Shown: positions 26,783 through 35,905, numbered from the stretch's first letter. The stretch is DNA of 50,163 bases from Thermomonas sp. (GCA_020692565.1 JAIMKJ010000002.1:92368-142530); one strand, 5' to 3'. Translations and numbers: made by a program. Notes: generated by a model from the letters alone, not told the origin.

Positions 26783-28297
26783 ATGAAGATGCGTTTGCTC
26801 GCGCTGCTGCCCGCGGCGCTGCTGCTTGCCGCCTGCAACAAAGAGGCGCCCACCGAACCCGCCAAGCCTGCGGCGGAAACCGCACCGGAGCCCGAGGTCG
26901 CGATCGCCGGCATCAAGCCGGTCGATGTGCCGGCCGGATTCGGTTATCCCGGTAACCGCGACGAATTCCAGGCCTGGGCCGACACCTGGCAGATCGACAA
27001 CATCACCACCGCCGCCTGGAATCTGTGGGCCGGCATGACCAGCAACTCCGGCCAGAGCTGGAACGGTACCGAGCTGCCGGTCTGGGACACCTGGTGCGGC
27101 AACGAGGAAGTGTTCACCGCCAAAGGCTGCGTGACCCTGGAGCGCCCGGCGCGCGCGTTCCAGAAGCCCAGCCAGATCGGACACACCGCGTTGCGCGCAG
27201 GCAAGGCCCTGCCCAGCGACACCCAGGTCGTGTCGTTCAACAAGTTCAACCCGGCGATGGCGAACTATCTGGGCTCGCAGCATGCGGGACCGGGCAACGC
27301 CAACTACAGCTACGTCGCGATGCAGGATCTCGCCAATCTCAACGCCGCGTGGCCGGCGGAAACGCCGATCAGCGCGCGCAAGGTCGAAGAAACGCCGTAC
27401 CAGCCCGATAACGGCGGCACCGAAGGTTTCACGGCCATCGAAACCAAGCCGGTGATCTTCGTCGTGAAGGCGACCGGCCTGACACCGATGCCGCTGTGGA
27501 TGGGGCCGCAGCAGTCGACGACACCGGCGAACGCCACGCCCGAGACCTGGTTCAACTGCGTGCTGTTGGACCCGGCCGGCGCCGCCGACCCCGGCACCGC
27601 GCCGGTGCCGGCCACGCCCGCGCAGATCGCGCAGATCGTCCCGGGCTCGACGATGGCCTGCAAGAACTATCTCTACGCGCCGCTGGCGACCATCTATAAC
27701 TTCAAGATGGATGCTGCGGAAGCCGCCGACTGGAACGCACTGGCCCCCAACTCGGGCGACGGCGGTCAGGGCCTCACCGCAGCGGAGGGCGATTTCGGCG
27801 TCCTCGGCGGCATGCACGTCAACAGCAAGGCGATCGTCAATTGGACGTGGCAGACGTTCTGGTGGCAGCCCGGCGCCGACGCGCCCGACAACTTCCCCGG
27901 CAGCAAGCAGGGCATGACCGACAACGTCGCCGGCGCCTGGCGCAACTACGCGATGTGCACGGCCTGGAACCAGACCAAGGGCAATGCGTCCAAGGACATG
28001 GTGGTGTGCTTCAACCCGTTCCTGGAGACCTCCAGTGGCATTCCCGCCGGGCAGACCAGCAACTGCATGAGCTGCCACGGCACCGCCACCGCGGGTTCGC
28101 CGCTGAGCGGTTCGCCGCTGTCGCTGCCGACGTTGAGCTATCCGGCGGCGTACACCCAGCCGATCGACTTCAACAACGACCCGCGCTACGCGACGTTCAC
28201 TCGCACCGATTTCTCGTGGGCGATTCCCAGCAATGCGTTCGCGCCGCCTGCGGCGCCGGCCACACCTGCTGCACCGGCGAGCGAGGCGACCAGGTAA
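26783..28297 (+). CDS. Lipoprotein with single haem c site (CxxCH)
   Basis: This is a 504-residue protein. The first 20 residues are a lipoprotein signal with lipobox LLAAC. The C-terminal region has one haem c attachment motif in SNCMSCHGTAT. Six other cysteines (for example WCGNEE, KGCVTLE, NCVLLD, ACKNYL) could form disulfides. The middle is rich in aromatic and Asn residues. There is a Pro/Ala tail. GAGGAGG lies before the ATG at 26783. I do not recognise a specific enzyme; a periplasmic electron-transfer or cytochrome-linked oxidoreductase is plausible. The 214 bases upstream hold no other gene, and a terminator follows. Confidence 0.72.
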   Translation: MKMRLLALLPAALLLAACNKEAPTEPAKPAAETAPEPEVAIAGIKPVDVPAGFGYPGNRDEFQAWADTWQIDNITTAAWNLWAGMTSNSGQSWNGTELPVWDTWCGNEEVFTAKGCVTLERPARAFQKPSQIGHTALRAGKALPSDTQVVSFNKFNPAMANYLGSQHAGPGNANYSYVAMQDLANLNAAWPAETPISARKVEETPYQPDNGGTEGFTAIETKPVIFVVKATGLTPMPLWMGPQQSTTPANATPETWFNCVLLDPAGAADPGTAPVPATPAQIAQIVPGSTMACKNYLYAPLATIYNFKMDAAEAADWNALAPNSGDGGQGLTAAEGDFGVLGGMHVNSKAIVNWTWQTFWWQPGADAPDNFPGSKQGMTDNVAGAWRNYAMCTAWNQTKGNASKDMVVCFNPFLETSSGIPAGQTSNCMSCHGTATAGSPLSGSPLSLPTLSYPAAYTQPIDFNNDPRYATFTRTDFSWAIPSNAFAPPAAPATPAAPASEATR

Positions 28298-28323
28298 AGA
28301 CGACACGCAACGCTTGAGCGACG

Positions 28324-28355
28324 ACGGCCCGGCAGCGATGTCGGGCCGTTTTTTC
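28324..28355 (+). terminator. Terminator after the haem c lipoprotein gene
   Basis: ACGGCCCGGCA-GCGA-TGTCGGGCCGT is a strong stem with a loop and is followed by a run of six T. The next gene is convergent. Confidence 0.82.
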
Positions 28356-28380
28356 GATGTTCGCCGCGGCCATGCGGGTC

Positions 28381-29508
28381 TCAACCCGCGAGCAGGCGCA
28401 GGAAGTCGACGAATTCGCGGTCGCGACCAATGGCGTCCAGGATCGGTAGCACGCTCTGCGCACCATGACTGCTGTTGGTGAAGATCACCGTTCCGCTGCC
28501 CGTCGACAGCTCGAGATAGCCGAGCGTGAACGTGCCTGTGTCCATTCCGGTGTGCATCAGATAGGTGCGATCCCCGAAGCGGAACACTTCCCAGCCCAGT
28601 CCGAAGCCTGCTTCCTCCGCGCAGGTTTTCGCGCGCGGCGCAGGGCAGAGTTCGCCTTTCCGATCGCTCTGGATGCGGGCGCGTTCTGCGGCGAGTCCAG
28701 CGTCCACGCCTTGCCGCTTCATCACGCCGATCATGAAGCGCGCGTAGTCGCGAGGCGTCGAATGCGCATCGTCCGACGCGAGATACCGTTCGCCGATCTG
28801 CGGCGGCAACATATGGCCGTCGGCGTCGGTGGGAACGGCCAGGCGGTTCGCGAACCACGACCGACGGGTGTAGGCGGTTGCGTGCATGCCGCTCGGGCCG
28901 AACACCAGCGTCTGCGCCAGACGTTCGAACGGCGTGCCGGTCTTCTTCTCGGCGAAACGCGCCATGTACTCGAAGCCTTCGCCGGAATAGCCGAACGCCT
29001 CGCCCGGCGTTTTCACGAATTTCAAGGTGTCGCCGGTTTCGTAGCGCCAGTTCGGGAAGCCGGTGCGGTGGCTCAACGCCAGTCGCGGCGTGAGCAGGTC
29101 GCGACGCGGCTCGTCGACGAGGTCGGGGTCTGTCCAGTAGCGCGACATCGGTTCGTCCAGCGAGATTTTTCCGCGGGACACCAGGCGCAGCACGACTTCG
29201 GCCGAGATCGGCTTGGTCATCGATGCGATGTTGTAGAGCGTGCCGGGCGTCGCCGGCACGCCGGGGCGGGCCTCGCCGTATGCGGCGACGAAAGCCAGAC
29301 GGCGATCTTCGATCCTGGCGATGGAAACGCTGGCGATGCGTTTGTCGGCGAGCAGCGTGGGGACGAGTGCGTCCAGCCGCGCCTGCGCGTTGTTGACGGG
29401 CGCTGCGCGCGGCGCGGCGAGCGCGCAGGTGCCCAACAGTGCGAATGCGCACAGCGCCGGACGGTAGAGCGTGGCGATCTTGATCGGGTGTTGCATGGTG
29501 AGTCTCAT
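28381..29508 (-). CDS. Secreted serine hydrolase of the beta-lactamase/esterase (class C-like) family
   Basis: This is a 375-residue protein with a signal peptide (about 1-31, ending CALAAPRA). The active-site SxxK is SMTK (96-99). The second motif is YSG in AFGYSGEGFEYM, and the third is HTG in LMHTGMDTG. This set fits class C beta-lactamase relatives, which include esterases (EstB type) and D-amino peptidases as well as true beta-lactamases, so resistance should not be assumed. A second in-frame Met at 29496 could be the start. The gene is convergent with the haem lipoprotein gene. Confidence 0.85.
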   Translation of the reverse strand: MRLTMQHPIKIATLYRPALCAFALLGTCALAAPRAAPVNNAQARLDALVPTLLADKRIASVSIARIEDRRLAFVAAYGEARPGVPATPGTLYNIASMTKPISAEVVLRLVSRGKISLDEPMSRYWTDPDLVDEPRRDLLTPRLALSHRTGFPNWRYETGDTLKFVKTPGEAFGYSGEGFEYMARFAEKKTGTPFERLAQTLVFGPSGMHATAYTRRSWFANRLAVPTDADGHMLPPQIGERYLASDDAHSTPRDYARFMIGVMKRQGVDAGLAAERARIQSDRKGELCPAPRAKTCAEEAGFGLGWEVFRFGDRTYLMHTGMDTGTFTLGYLELSTGSGTVIFTNSSHGAQSVLPILDAIGRDREFVDFLRLLAG

Positions 29509-29629
29509 AGCCGGCTTGTGGCTGTGGGCAAGCGAATGCCGTTCCGGCGCGCGCGCCGGTTGCGGAATGGCGTTGGTGGTGTACTGGCGTCGGTCGGTGT
29601 GCGTGCCAGTGCGACAACGAGTGGCGGTA

Positions 29630-29959
29630 TCAGGCGCGGCCGCGGGTCAGCAGGTAATACGTCAGATGGCTCGCACCGGTACAAGCCAGCAGGATGGCGA
29701 TCGCGCCGGCGGTGACTTCGTTCCAGCCGATGATTTCGATCAGCGCAAAACCGATCGCCAGCGCTGTCGCCAGCAGGCCCCAACGCAGCGACGCCAGTCG
29801 GCGCTCGCTCTGTTCGCCCTGCAGGATCGAACGCAGCAGATCCTCGGTGCCGGGTTCGCGCAGCATGCGGTAGCGCATGATGGCGTCCACCACCACCCGG
29901 AAGGCGTAGGTGATGCACACGAACAGCGCGAGGGGAACGATGGTGTGTTGCAGGTCCAT
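29630..29959 (-). CDS. Small inner-membrane protein, 109 residues
   Basis: Three hydrophobic segments are visible (about 6-27, 60-78 and 82-102). A polar, charged loop with RMLREPGTEDLLRSILQGEQ lies between the first and second. The ATG at 29959 has GGAGA eleven bases upstream. It resembles small membrane proteins of unknown function that often accompany ECF sigma factor genes. One such gene, with its own membrane partner, starts about 700 bases away on the opposite strand. No function is assigned. Confidence 0.65.
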   Translation of the reverse strand: MDLQHTIVPLALFVCITYAFRVVVDAIMRYRMLREPGTEDLLRSILQGEQSERRLASLRWGLLATALAIGFALIEIIGWNEVTAGAIAILLACTGASHLTYYLLTRGRA

Positions 29960-30039
29960 GAAGGTCTCCGTAGAGCGGGCGAATGCACCGTATGTGACAC
30001 AGGAGTCGCGACGACGCCGGGCGGTTGCGGTGGCGTGGC

Positions 30040-30528
30040 CTATTCGTCGGCGCGGTGTCCGTAGCTGAGGACGCGGGTGATCCGCCAGCCGTCGCGGGTC
30101 TGTTGCCAGAGCATGTCGAATTCCGCCCGGCCATCGCATTGCCCGCTATCGAGCTGGCAGAAGCGGTGTGACCCCTTCGCCAGTGCGCCGAAGCCCTTGA
30201 TCGGAAACACTTCTAACGTGCCGGGGATCAGTTCGCGCCGGAAGCGACCGCAGACATGCCGCTGCGTGTTGGCGAGCATCGTGCGACGATTCCAGGTGAC
30301 GCCGCCGTTGTCGTGGTAGAACTCGACATCGCGTGCGAAGAACATCGCATGGCGCTGCAATTGTGCCGGGTCTGCGCAGGCGTTGAATGCGCCGAAGACT
30401 TCCGTGTCGAGCCGGGCGATGGTGTCCTGCAGCGTTTCGGCATCAGTGGGCGTCTCCGCGTGGGCTTGGGGCAGGGGCGTCAGGCAGGCGCCCAGCGCCA
30501 GGGTCGTCATGAACAGCATCGTGCGCAT
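30040..30528 (-). CDS. Exported NTF2-like (SnoaL/DUF4440-type) protein
   Basis: This is a 162-residue protein. A signal peptide of about 25 residues ends TPLPQAHAE. The mature part has the alpha+beta pattern of NTF2-like folds: FNACADPAQLQRHAMFFARDVEFYHDNGGVTW, then the closing strand WRITRVLSYGHR. Two Cys pairs may form disulfides in the periplasm. The start at 30528 (MRTMLFM) fits the signal peptide better than the upstream ATG. Such proteins are common stress-linked accessories without known activity. It lies divergently from the ECF sigma gene, sharing a 150-base upstream region. Confidence 0.7.
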   Translation of the reverse strand: MRTMLFMTTLALGACLTPLPQAHAETPTDAETLQDTIARLDTEVFGAFNACADPAQLQRHAMFFARDVEFYHDNGGVTWNRRTMLANTQRHVCGRFRRELIPGTLEVFPIKGFGALAKGSHRFCQLDSGQCDGRAEFDMLWQQTRDGWRITRVLSYGHRADE

Positions 30529-30680
30529 CGGAAGGGGCTCTGGACGGCCGGATGGCCGCTCTCGATGCTTATGGAGACACGAGGGCGTGTGGCGGTTGCA
30601 TTTCCGACTCGCGCATCCGGTTTGCAACCGGTCGGTGCTCTCGCGTATCTAGGGATGGACATGTCTCCCCGCCTCGCCAA

Positions 30681-31241
30681 ATGATTCCGGAACGCACGCT
30701 CGTCGAAGCGGTACTCGATAGAAGGCCCGGCGCCTTCGAACGGCTCGTGGGCGAGTACCAGGGACTGTGCTGGCATATCGTCTACCGGCTGGTGCGACAG
30801 GCGGAGGATGCGCAGGATCTGTGTCAGGAGACCTTTCTGCGCGTCCATCAGAACCTGCATCAGTACCGCCACGATTGCCCGCTGAAGCATTGGATCGGCC
30901 GCGTGGCTTATTCGATCGCTTTGCGCCACCTGCAGCGTCGGAAGATCGCGCTCGGTGCAGAGTTGCAGAGCGACGAGGCGCTGGTGCTGCCCGAGGACGA
31001 GGCCGAGTATTTCGACTACGCCGCGGCCTGCGACGATGCGCAGGCCGCACGCAGGCTGCGCGAGGCCATCGATGCGCTGGCGCCGCTGCCGCGCATGCTG
31101 CTGACGCTGTATCACTTCGAAGACGTATCGATCCCGGACATCGCGCAGATCACCGGGCTGCCGCCCGGCACCATCAAAAGCCACCTGTTCCGTGCGCGCC
31201 TGCGGCTGCGCGAACGGCTCGAAAGCGGAGATTTGTCATGA
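30681..31241 (+). CDS. ECF-type RNA polymerase sigma factor
   Basis: This is a 186-residue sigma factor. Region 2 (about 15-80) has FERLVGEYQGLCWHIVYRLV and DAQDLCQETFLRVHQ. Region 4 (about 125-180) has LPRMLLTLYHFEDVSIPDIAQ followed by PPGTIKSHLFRARLRLRE. The 3' end overlaps the next gene (TCATGA), which encodes a membrane protein, the usual sigma/anti-sigma arrangement. No strong ribosome site is visible at ATG 30681, so the start is somewhat uncertain. Confidence 0.9.
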   Translation: MIPERTLVEAVLDRRPGAFERLVGEYQGLCWHIVYRLVRQAEDAQDLCQETFLRVHQNLHQYRHDCPLKHWIGRVAYSIALRHLQRRKIALGAELQSDEALVLPEDEAEYFDYAAACDDAQAARRLREAIDALAPLPRMLLTLYHFEDVSIPDIAQITGLPPGTIKSHLFRARLRLRERLESGDLS

Positions 31242-31714
31242 TCACCGGACCCGACGACAGCGATCGTCCTGACAGCGCTCACGATCCGTGCGAACGCGAG
31301 TGGCGGCTGCAGGAGCAGGCGCGTCTCGATCAGAAGCATGGCGCAGCGCCCGAGGGCACGGCGCGCGCCCTGCGTTACCGTCGATTGGCGCGCGAGCTGG
31401 ACCAACCTCTTGACGCGGCATTGCCCAGCAACTTTTCGCATGCACAGGCTCAGCGCATCGAGGCGGTCGCCGCCGAGCGTCGACGTGCCGGCAAGCGTTT
31501 CGAGCGCAGGCTCGGGTGGGGGTTTGTCGCTGGCTATGGCGTTTGCATGCTCACCGGTGCGCTGATCTATCGCGACGACATCATGGATTTGCTGGATTCG
31601 CCGGCCTTCGAGGGTCTTGTTTCGAATCCGTGGGTACCGGCGCTGCTGGGCTGCGTGGTGTTCGCGTATCTGCTGCGCGTTCGGCCGCGACGTTGGTTTT
31701 CGTCGTCGAAGTGA
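31238..31714 (+). CDS. Membrane protein coupled to the ECF sigma factor (candidate anti-sigma)
   Basis: This is a 158-residue protein. A charged soluble N-terminal half (about 1-90, Arg/Glu-rich) is followed by two membrane helices (about 92-108 and 131-146). The ATG overlaps the sigma stop and has CGGAG upstream, so translation is coupled. Position and topology suggest an anti-sigma factor. I do not see the zinc-binding HxxxCxxC of ZAS-type anti-sigmas, so it would be an atypical one. Function is inferred from context only. Confidence 0.68.
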   Translation: MITGPDDSDRPDSAHDPCEREWRLQEQARLDQKHGAAPEGTARALRYRRLARELDQPLDAALPSNFSHAQAQRIEAVAAERRRAGKRFERRLGWGFVAGYGVCMLTGALIYRDDIMDLLDSPAFEGLVSNPWVPALLGCVVFAYLLRVRPRRWFSSSK

Positions 31715-31750
31715 TGCGCCCGAAATCATTAGCGGGGTGGCGGACGCGTG

Positions 31751-32104
31751 CTAGCGTAGCGTAGGCACGTGGCCGATGCGACGATGCGGGTTCGATGGTT
31801 GGATGCCATTGACGCGAACGCCGTGCGTGCCAACGCCACGATGGACTCCACGACGCCAAGCTCGGACAACTGCCGATAAGGTAGGCAGTGAGCGCAGCGA
31901 GATGAAAAGAACAGTAACAAGCATCCGCCCTGGCGCTTCACCTTTGAAATGCCTTTTCCAGGATTGGGTCGGCTCTTCTATATCACTAAAAGCTCGGAGC
32001 CCGAAATCACCGAGCCGATAGTGGTATTTTTTGTCTTTCTGTTCGCCGAAGAAATTGGCCTTTAATGCATGGTAGGTGGCTAGAAGGAGGTGGAAATTAG
32101 GCAT
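31751..32104 (-). CDS. Hypothetical small protein in low-GC patch, possibly part of a frameshifted gene
   Basis: This is a 117-residue frame. The first 55 residues (ATYHALKANFFGEQKDKKYH and onward) look like genuine protein with AT-richer codons. The rest becomes Arg/His/Gly-rich and less convincing. There is no ribosome site before the ATG. It overlaps the end of the upstream frame (32080-32391) by 25 bases. The two may be one gene broken by a frameshift near 32100, which would join GLGNSGLMV to the NFHLLL segment. No domain is recognised. Confidence 0.35.
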   Translation of the reverse strand: MPNFHLLLATYHALKANFFGEQKDKKYHYRLGDFGLRAFSDIEEPTQSWKRHFKGEAPGRMLVTVLFISLRSLPTLSAVVRAWRRGVHRGVGTHGVRVNGIQPSNPHRRIGHVPTLR

Positions 32105-32391
32105 ATAACCATGAGCCCGCTATTGCCGAGACCAATGCGAGTGCCGTCGTTGAGATGGACCCCGAGCGGAGTTAAGCCAGCAGAGGGAAACGCTAATGAC
32201 CAGAGACTGCTCGCTGTCGTCTGGAAAGACATCACGACGCCTGATCGAATCGGATTCCGGAGGGTGTAATGGAACTGGGCTTGGATCGGAGAACTGTCTG
32301 GCGTGGCATTTGACGCCTGAGTCGAGCCGCGAAGCGGCTTCGGCTTGAACGGATGATTGACGGCACTTGGCAGTGCTTGCATATCGCTCAT
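32080..32391 (-). CDS. Hypothetical small protein after the M23 peptidase gene
   Basis: This 103-residue frame starts at ATG 32391, four bases after the TGA of the M23 peptidase gene, so it would be translated by re-initiation. The sequence is Ser/Thr/Pro-rich at first, then more ordered (FHYTLRNPIRSGVVM, then LAFPSAGLTPLGVHLNDG). It is not similar to any family I know. The tight spacing suggests an accessory or immunity-type partner of the secreted peptidase, but this is a guess. The 3' end overlaps another frame, see the entry at 31751-32104. Confidence 0.42.
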   Translation of the reverse strand: MSDMQALPSAVNHPFKPKPLRGSTQASNATPDSSPIQAQFHYTLRNPIRSGVVMSFQTTASSLWSLAFPSAGLTPLGVHLNDGTRIGLGNSGLMVICLISTSF

Positions 32392-32395
32392 CTCG

Positions 32396-33610
32396 TCACT
32401 TGAATGGCGCGGCTGAGTCCACCTCAAGTTCGACCGCGATATCGCCCATTGGATACTCGCGAGTTCGAGTTGTCCAAGTTCCGTTCTCTTCTTTGGTACG
32501 GTAGCGATCGATAAGAAACGGTAGGCCTTCGCTGGCAAGGATGTCCGGACCGATTGTGACTTGGAAGTGGAGATGTGGCCAACGAGCATCGCCCGAATTG
32601 CCGATCTGGCCCAACCACTCACCACGTTTGACTCGATCGCCCGTCTTGACACGCACGCTGCCCGGTTTCAAGTGCGCGTAGTAAGCGAACTGTCCGTCTC
32701 CAAGGTCCAGCACGATGGCGTTCCCAGCAACGTTTTCCATCGTGATCGGCACCGCCGTATTGAACCCGGCAGCGGTTCGAGGGGTGTTGTCCGGAAGGCC
32801 ATCCTTGGCAGAAATTACAACTGCATCTGCAACGGCAAACACCTTCTCGCCATAGGAATAGTAAGAACGGACGTCGCGCGCGTCACCAGAGTATATTTCG
32901 CCTTGTTCGCCTTCTTGCTTCCAATCGATCGCGTAACGTCGGGAGAGATGCGCGCGACCGCCGGCAACGAAAAGGCCGGTCCTGTGATGAGACGTAAGGC
33001 TCGGGCCGTTGTCGGCGACCCAGCTCGTTCCCGTGACAGGTGGGGCAAGCACCTTCAGTTCGGTATGCCGAGTTCCGATGGTAGGGCCTTCAGCTACGGA
33101 GCCGCCCACAAGCACGCGATGACTCAGCGTCTCTGGTACGTTGCCGGCGGCATCAAAGGCAATGCAGATCAATGCCACGGCTCTCTTTCCGCCTTCTAAC
33201 GGATGGTCTTCATCGATCTTGTCGGAGCCAATAGGCAGTAACCGTTCATGCAGTTGTGAGCCGGTGAACGCAGCAATAGCTTTGCCGGGTGTGCGGCTTG
33301 CATCGACTATTTCAAGCTCCTGCAACGCCAGTGATTCGTCCGTGTAGTTCTGAAAGTGCAGTTCGTAAACAAGATATCTCAAGCCGCCGCTTGGGAAGAT
33401 AGTCGGCTCGAGCGGAACGCTGATATCAAGCTGAACTGGCGGGAATGGGGGCTTGGCAGATGCTCCCATGGAGTCGGAGCCTTGGGTCGGACTGGTGAGT
33501 GCGCAATCTTTCGCTGGTATCGGTCCTGGCGAAGTTGCTGCGAAGGAATAGGTGCTGATAAGCGCAAGAGAAATCGATGCTGCGCAGAATCTGATGCGTT
33601 CGATCAACAT
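32396..33610 (-). CDS. Secreted M23-family (LytM-type) peptidase
   Basis: This is a protein of about 404 residues. A signal peptide covers about residues 1-25 (SISLALISTYSFA). After an all-beta N-terminal part (about 60-180), the M23 domain spans about 215-385. The zinc-site segments are AHLSRRYAIDW and WPHLHFQV, and the core LGDGQFAYYAHLKPG...VKRGEWLGQIGNSG is well kept. It probably cleaves peptidoglycan cross-links or is a non-catalytic relative. ATG 33610 has AAGGG upstream; ATG 33634 is the alternative. G+C is lower than in the flanking pyrC operon, suggesting transfer. Confidence 0.85.
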   Translation of the reverse strand: MLIERIRFCAASISLALISTYSFAATSPGPIPAKDCALTSPTQGSDSMGASAKPPFPPVQLDISVPLEPTIFPSGGLRYLVYELHFQNYTDESLALQELEIVDASRTPGKAIAAFTGSQLHERLLPIGSDKIDEDHPLEGGKRAVALICIAFDAAGNVPETLSHRVLVGGSVAEGPTIGTRHTELKVLAPPVTGTSWVADNGPSLTSHHRTGLFVAGGRAHLSRRYAIDWKQEGEQGEIYSGDARDVRSYYSYGEKVFAVADAVVISAKDGLPDNTPRTAAGFNTAVPITMENVAGNAIVLDLGDGQFAYYAHLKPGSVRVKTGDRVKRGEWLGQIGNSGDARWPHLHFQVTIGPDILASEGLPFLIDRYRTKEENGTWTTRTREYPMGDIAVELEVDSAAPFK

Positions 33611-33677
33611 TAAACCGACCCTTTTGTTGAACATGATGCTTCACGGCCGACGGCGTGTCTGTGCCGTCCAACGCCTG

Positions 33678-34553
33678 TTATTGGGCGAGATCCAGCACCA
33701 ACAACGGATCAATTCGCACATCGAACCAATTCATCCCCCAATGCAGATGCGGGCCGGTCGCGCGGCCGGTTGCGCCGACGGCGGCGAAGACCTGGCCCTG
33801 TTCGACGCGGTCGCCCACCTTCGCGTCGATGCGCGAGAGGTGCAGGAAGTTGGAGCTGATGCCGGCGCCGTGGTCGATCACCACGGTGCCGCCGGTGAGG
33901 TAAAGCGACGGCGATGCGAAGGTGACGATGCCCGCCGCGGGCGCTTTGACCGGTGTGCCGTTGGCGGCGGCGATGTCCATGCCTGAATGCGGGGCTTTCG
34001 GCGTTCCGTTGTAAACGCGCTGGTTGCCGAATCGGCCGCTGATGCGCCCCTGCACCGGCCACACGAAACGCTGCGCGTAATCCTCGCGCGCATCGTCGCG
34101 CGCCCGCACCGCGACCACTTGGGCCTGCTCGCGTGCGATCCGCGCGGCGATGGCGGGCGGCGGATTCACGGTCGATGGCGGTACGCCGTTGATGTTCTCG
34201 ATCGGCCAGTCGCGCGGCGCGACGACGATCCGGTGTTCGATGGCGGGCGTGCCGGGCGGTTTCACTTTCACGACGGCCGTGCCGCTCGCATCGCGGCCGA
34301 TGCCGAACCCGAAGCGACCGGACGGCGAAACGCGCAGCGTCCTGCCGCCGTATTCGACCACCGCAGCAGGATGCGTGCTGCCGATCACCAGCGCGCCCTG
34401 TTGTACCGATGTCGGCAGCGCGGTGGCGTGCGGTGCGGGATTCCCCGCGGCGATGGCCGGTGCTTGTGCGGGCTTCGATGTCTGGGCGCTGATGCCGCCC
34501 GCGCAGGCCGCCGATGCCAGCAGCAGCGCCGCGATGAGGGTCGGCCGGCTCAA
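33678..34553 (-). CDS. M23-family peptidase, probable envelope lipoprotein
   Basis: This is a 291-residue protein. The N-terminus TLIAALLLASAACAGG is a signal with a possible lipobox (SAAC). The M23 domain occupies about 175-290, with HSGMDIAA (first zinc ligands) and GPHLHWGM (last ligands) intact, so it is likely active on peptidoglycan. The start is TTG at 34553, overlapping the dihydroorotase stop, which indicates coupled translation in a yidD-dihydroorotase-M23 operon. It is distinct in sequence and base composition from the neighbouring M23 gene. Confidence 0.86.
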   Translation of the reverse strand: MSRPTLIAALLLASAACAGGISAQTSKPAQAPAIAAGNPAPHATALPTSVQQGALVIGSTHPAAVVEYGGRTLRVSPSGRFGFGIGRDASGTAVVKVKPPGTPAIEHRIVVAPRDWPIENINGVPPSTVNPPPAIAARIAREQAQVVAVRARDDAREDYAQRFVWPVQGRISGRFGNQRVYNGTPKAPHSGMDIAAANGTPVKAPAAGIVTFASPSLYLTGGTVVIDHGAGISSNFLHLSRIDAKVGDRVEQGQVFAAVGATGRATGPHLHWGMNWFDVRIDPLLVLDLAQ

Positions 34554-35905
34554 CGGTCGAACGCCAGGCGCATGCCGCGCGGCCCGCCCACCAGTTGCCG
34601 CCCGTCCCAGACCAGATGGCCGTTGACCCAGGTCGAGGCGATGCGCGAACGGAAGGTCTTGCCTTCGAATGGCGACCAGCCGCATTTCGACAGGACCTGC
34701 TCGCGTTCGACCACGAACGGCGTGTCGTCGATCAGCACAAGATCGGCGCGATAGCCCTCGCGCAGGAAGCCGCGCTCCTTCACGTCGAACAATTGCGCCG
34801 GCGCGTGCGCGAACTTCTGCACCACCTGCGCGGTGCTCAGGCGTCCTTCGTGGACGCATTCCAGCGCCGCATTCAGCGCGAACTGCACCAGCGGCAGGCC
34901 GCTGGGCGCGCGCAGGTAGGGCTGCTGTTTCTCTTCCAGGGTATGCGGCGCGTGGTCGGTGGCGAGCACGTCGATCGTGTCTTCGGCCAGTGCGCGCAGC
35001 AGCGCTTCTCGGTCGCCGAAGTCCTTGATCGCCGGGTTGCACTTGATGAAACTGCCGCGCGCAGCGTAGTCGCGGCTGTCGAAACGCAGGAAGTGGATGC
35101 AGGTTTCGGCGGTGATGCGTTTGCGGCTGCCGTCGGCCCGGATCAGCGGCCCGCGTTCGAACAGCGCGAGTTCGTCCGCGGTGGAAATATGCAGCACGTG
35201 CAGGCGCGCGTCGTGTTCGCGCGCGAGCGAGATCGCCAGTTTCGTGGATTTGATGCACGCTTCGCGGGAGCGGATCTCGCCGTGGAATTCCACCGGGATG
35301 TCGTCGCCGTATTTTTCGCGGTACTTCGCCAGTTCGGCATCGATCATCGGCGTGTCTTCGCAGTGGGTGATGATCGGCGTCGGCGCGTCGCGGAACACCG
35401 CGGCCAGCACGTCCGGATCGTCCACCAGCATGTTGCCGGTCGAAGCGCCCATGAAGACTTTGATGCCGGGCGTGGTCAGCGGGTCGACGGCGCGGATGTC
35501 GTCGATGTTGCCGGTGCTGGTGCCCATATAGAAGGCGTAGTTGCCCCAGGCGCGGCCTTCGGCGCGAAGGTACTTGTCGTCCAGTGCGGCGCGGTCGAGG
35601 GTCGGTGGGCTGGTGTTGGGCATGTCCATGAAGCTGGTCAGGCCGCCGGCGACCGCCGCCGCCGATTCCGTGGCGAGGTTGCCCTTGTGCTCCAGGCCGG
35701 GTTCGCGGAAGTGGACCTGGTCGTCGATCATGCCCGGCAGCAGCCGGCTGCCGGCGGCGTCGATCACGATCTCGCCCGGGCGCGCCGACAGGTTGCTGCC
35801 GATGGCTTCGATCCGGCCGTCGGCGAAGCGCAGGTCGCCGTCGAACTCGCGGCCCTCGTTGACCAGCCGGGCGTTGACGATGAGGGTGGGGGGATGGGCG
35901 GTCAT
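34550..35905 (-). CDS. pyrC: Dihydroorotase (class I type)
   Basis: This is a 451-residue amidohydrolase for the third step of pyrimidine synthesis. Metal-site motifs: [12 protein letters not shown] (HxR), the carboxylated-lysine position in [22 protein letters not shown] and ATDHAPHT. These belong to the class I (PyrC of Gram-positive type/allantoinase-like) branch, not the 350-residue E. coli PyrC. Its start overlaps the yidD stop (ATGA) and its stop overlaps the M23 start, so the three genes form a tightly coupled operon. Allantoinase or hydantoinase activity is less likely. Confidence 0.9.
   Translation of the reverse strand: MTAHPPTLIVNARLVNEGREFDGDLRFADGRIEAIGSNLSARPGEIVIDAAGSRLLPGMIDDQVHFREPGLEHKGNLATESAAAVAGGLTSFMDMPNTSPPTLDRAALDDKYLRAEGRAWGNYAFYMGTSTGNIDDIRAVDPLTTPGIKVFMGASTGNMLVDDPDVLAAVFRDAPTPIITHCEDTPMIDAELAKYREKYGDDIPVEFHGEIRSREACIKSTKLAISLAREHDARLHVLHISTADELALFERGPLIRADGSRKRITAETCIHFLRFDSRDYAARGSFIKCNPAIKDFGDREALLRALAEDTIDVLATDHAPHTLEEKQQPYLRAPSGLPLVQFALNAALECVHEGRLSTAQVVQKFAHAPAQLFDVKERGFLREGYRADLVLIDDTPFVVEREQVLSKCGWSPFEGKTFRSRIASTWVNGHLVWDGRQLVGGPRGMRLAFDR

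Noticed and set aside
28381..29508. Beta-lactam resistance gene
   Set aside because: SxxK/YSG/HTG motifs also occur in esterases and peptidases of the same family; no ampR-like regulator is adjacent.
24115..29617. Very long open frames on the minus strand (24115-26523 and 26744-29617, over 800 codons each)
   Set aside because: They lie antisense to gph, folE2, the haem lipoprotein and the hydrolase frame, and their translations are Arg/Gly/His-rich without domain pattern, as expected for shadows in GC-rich DNA.
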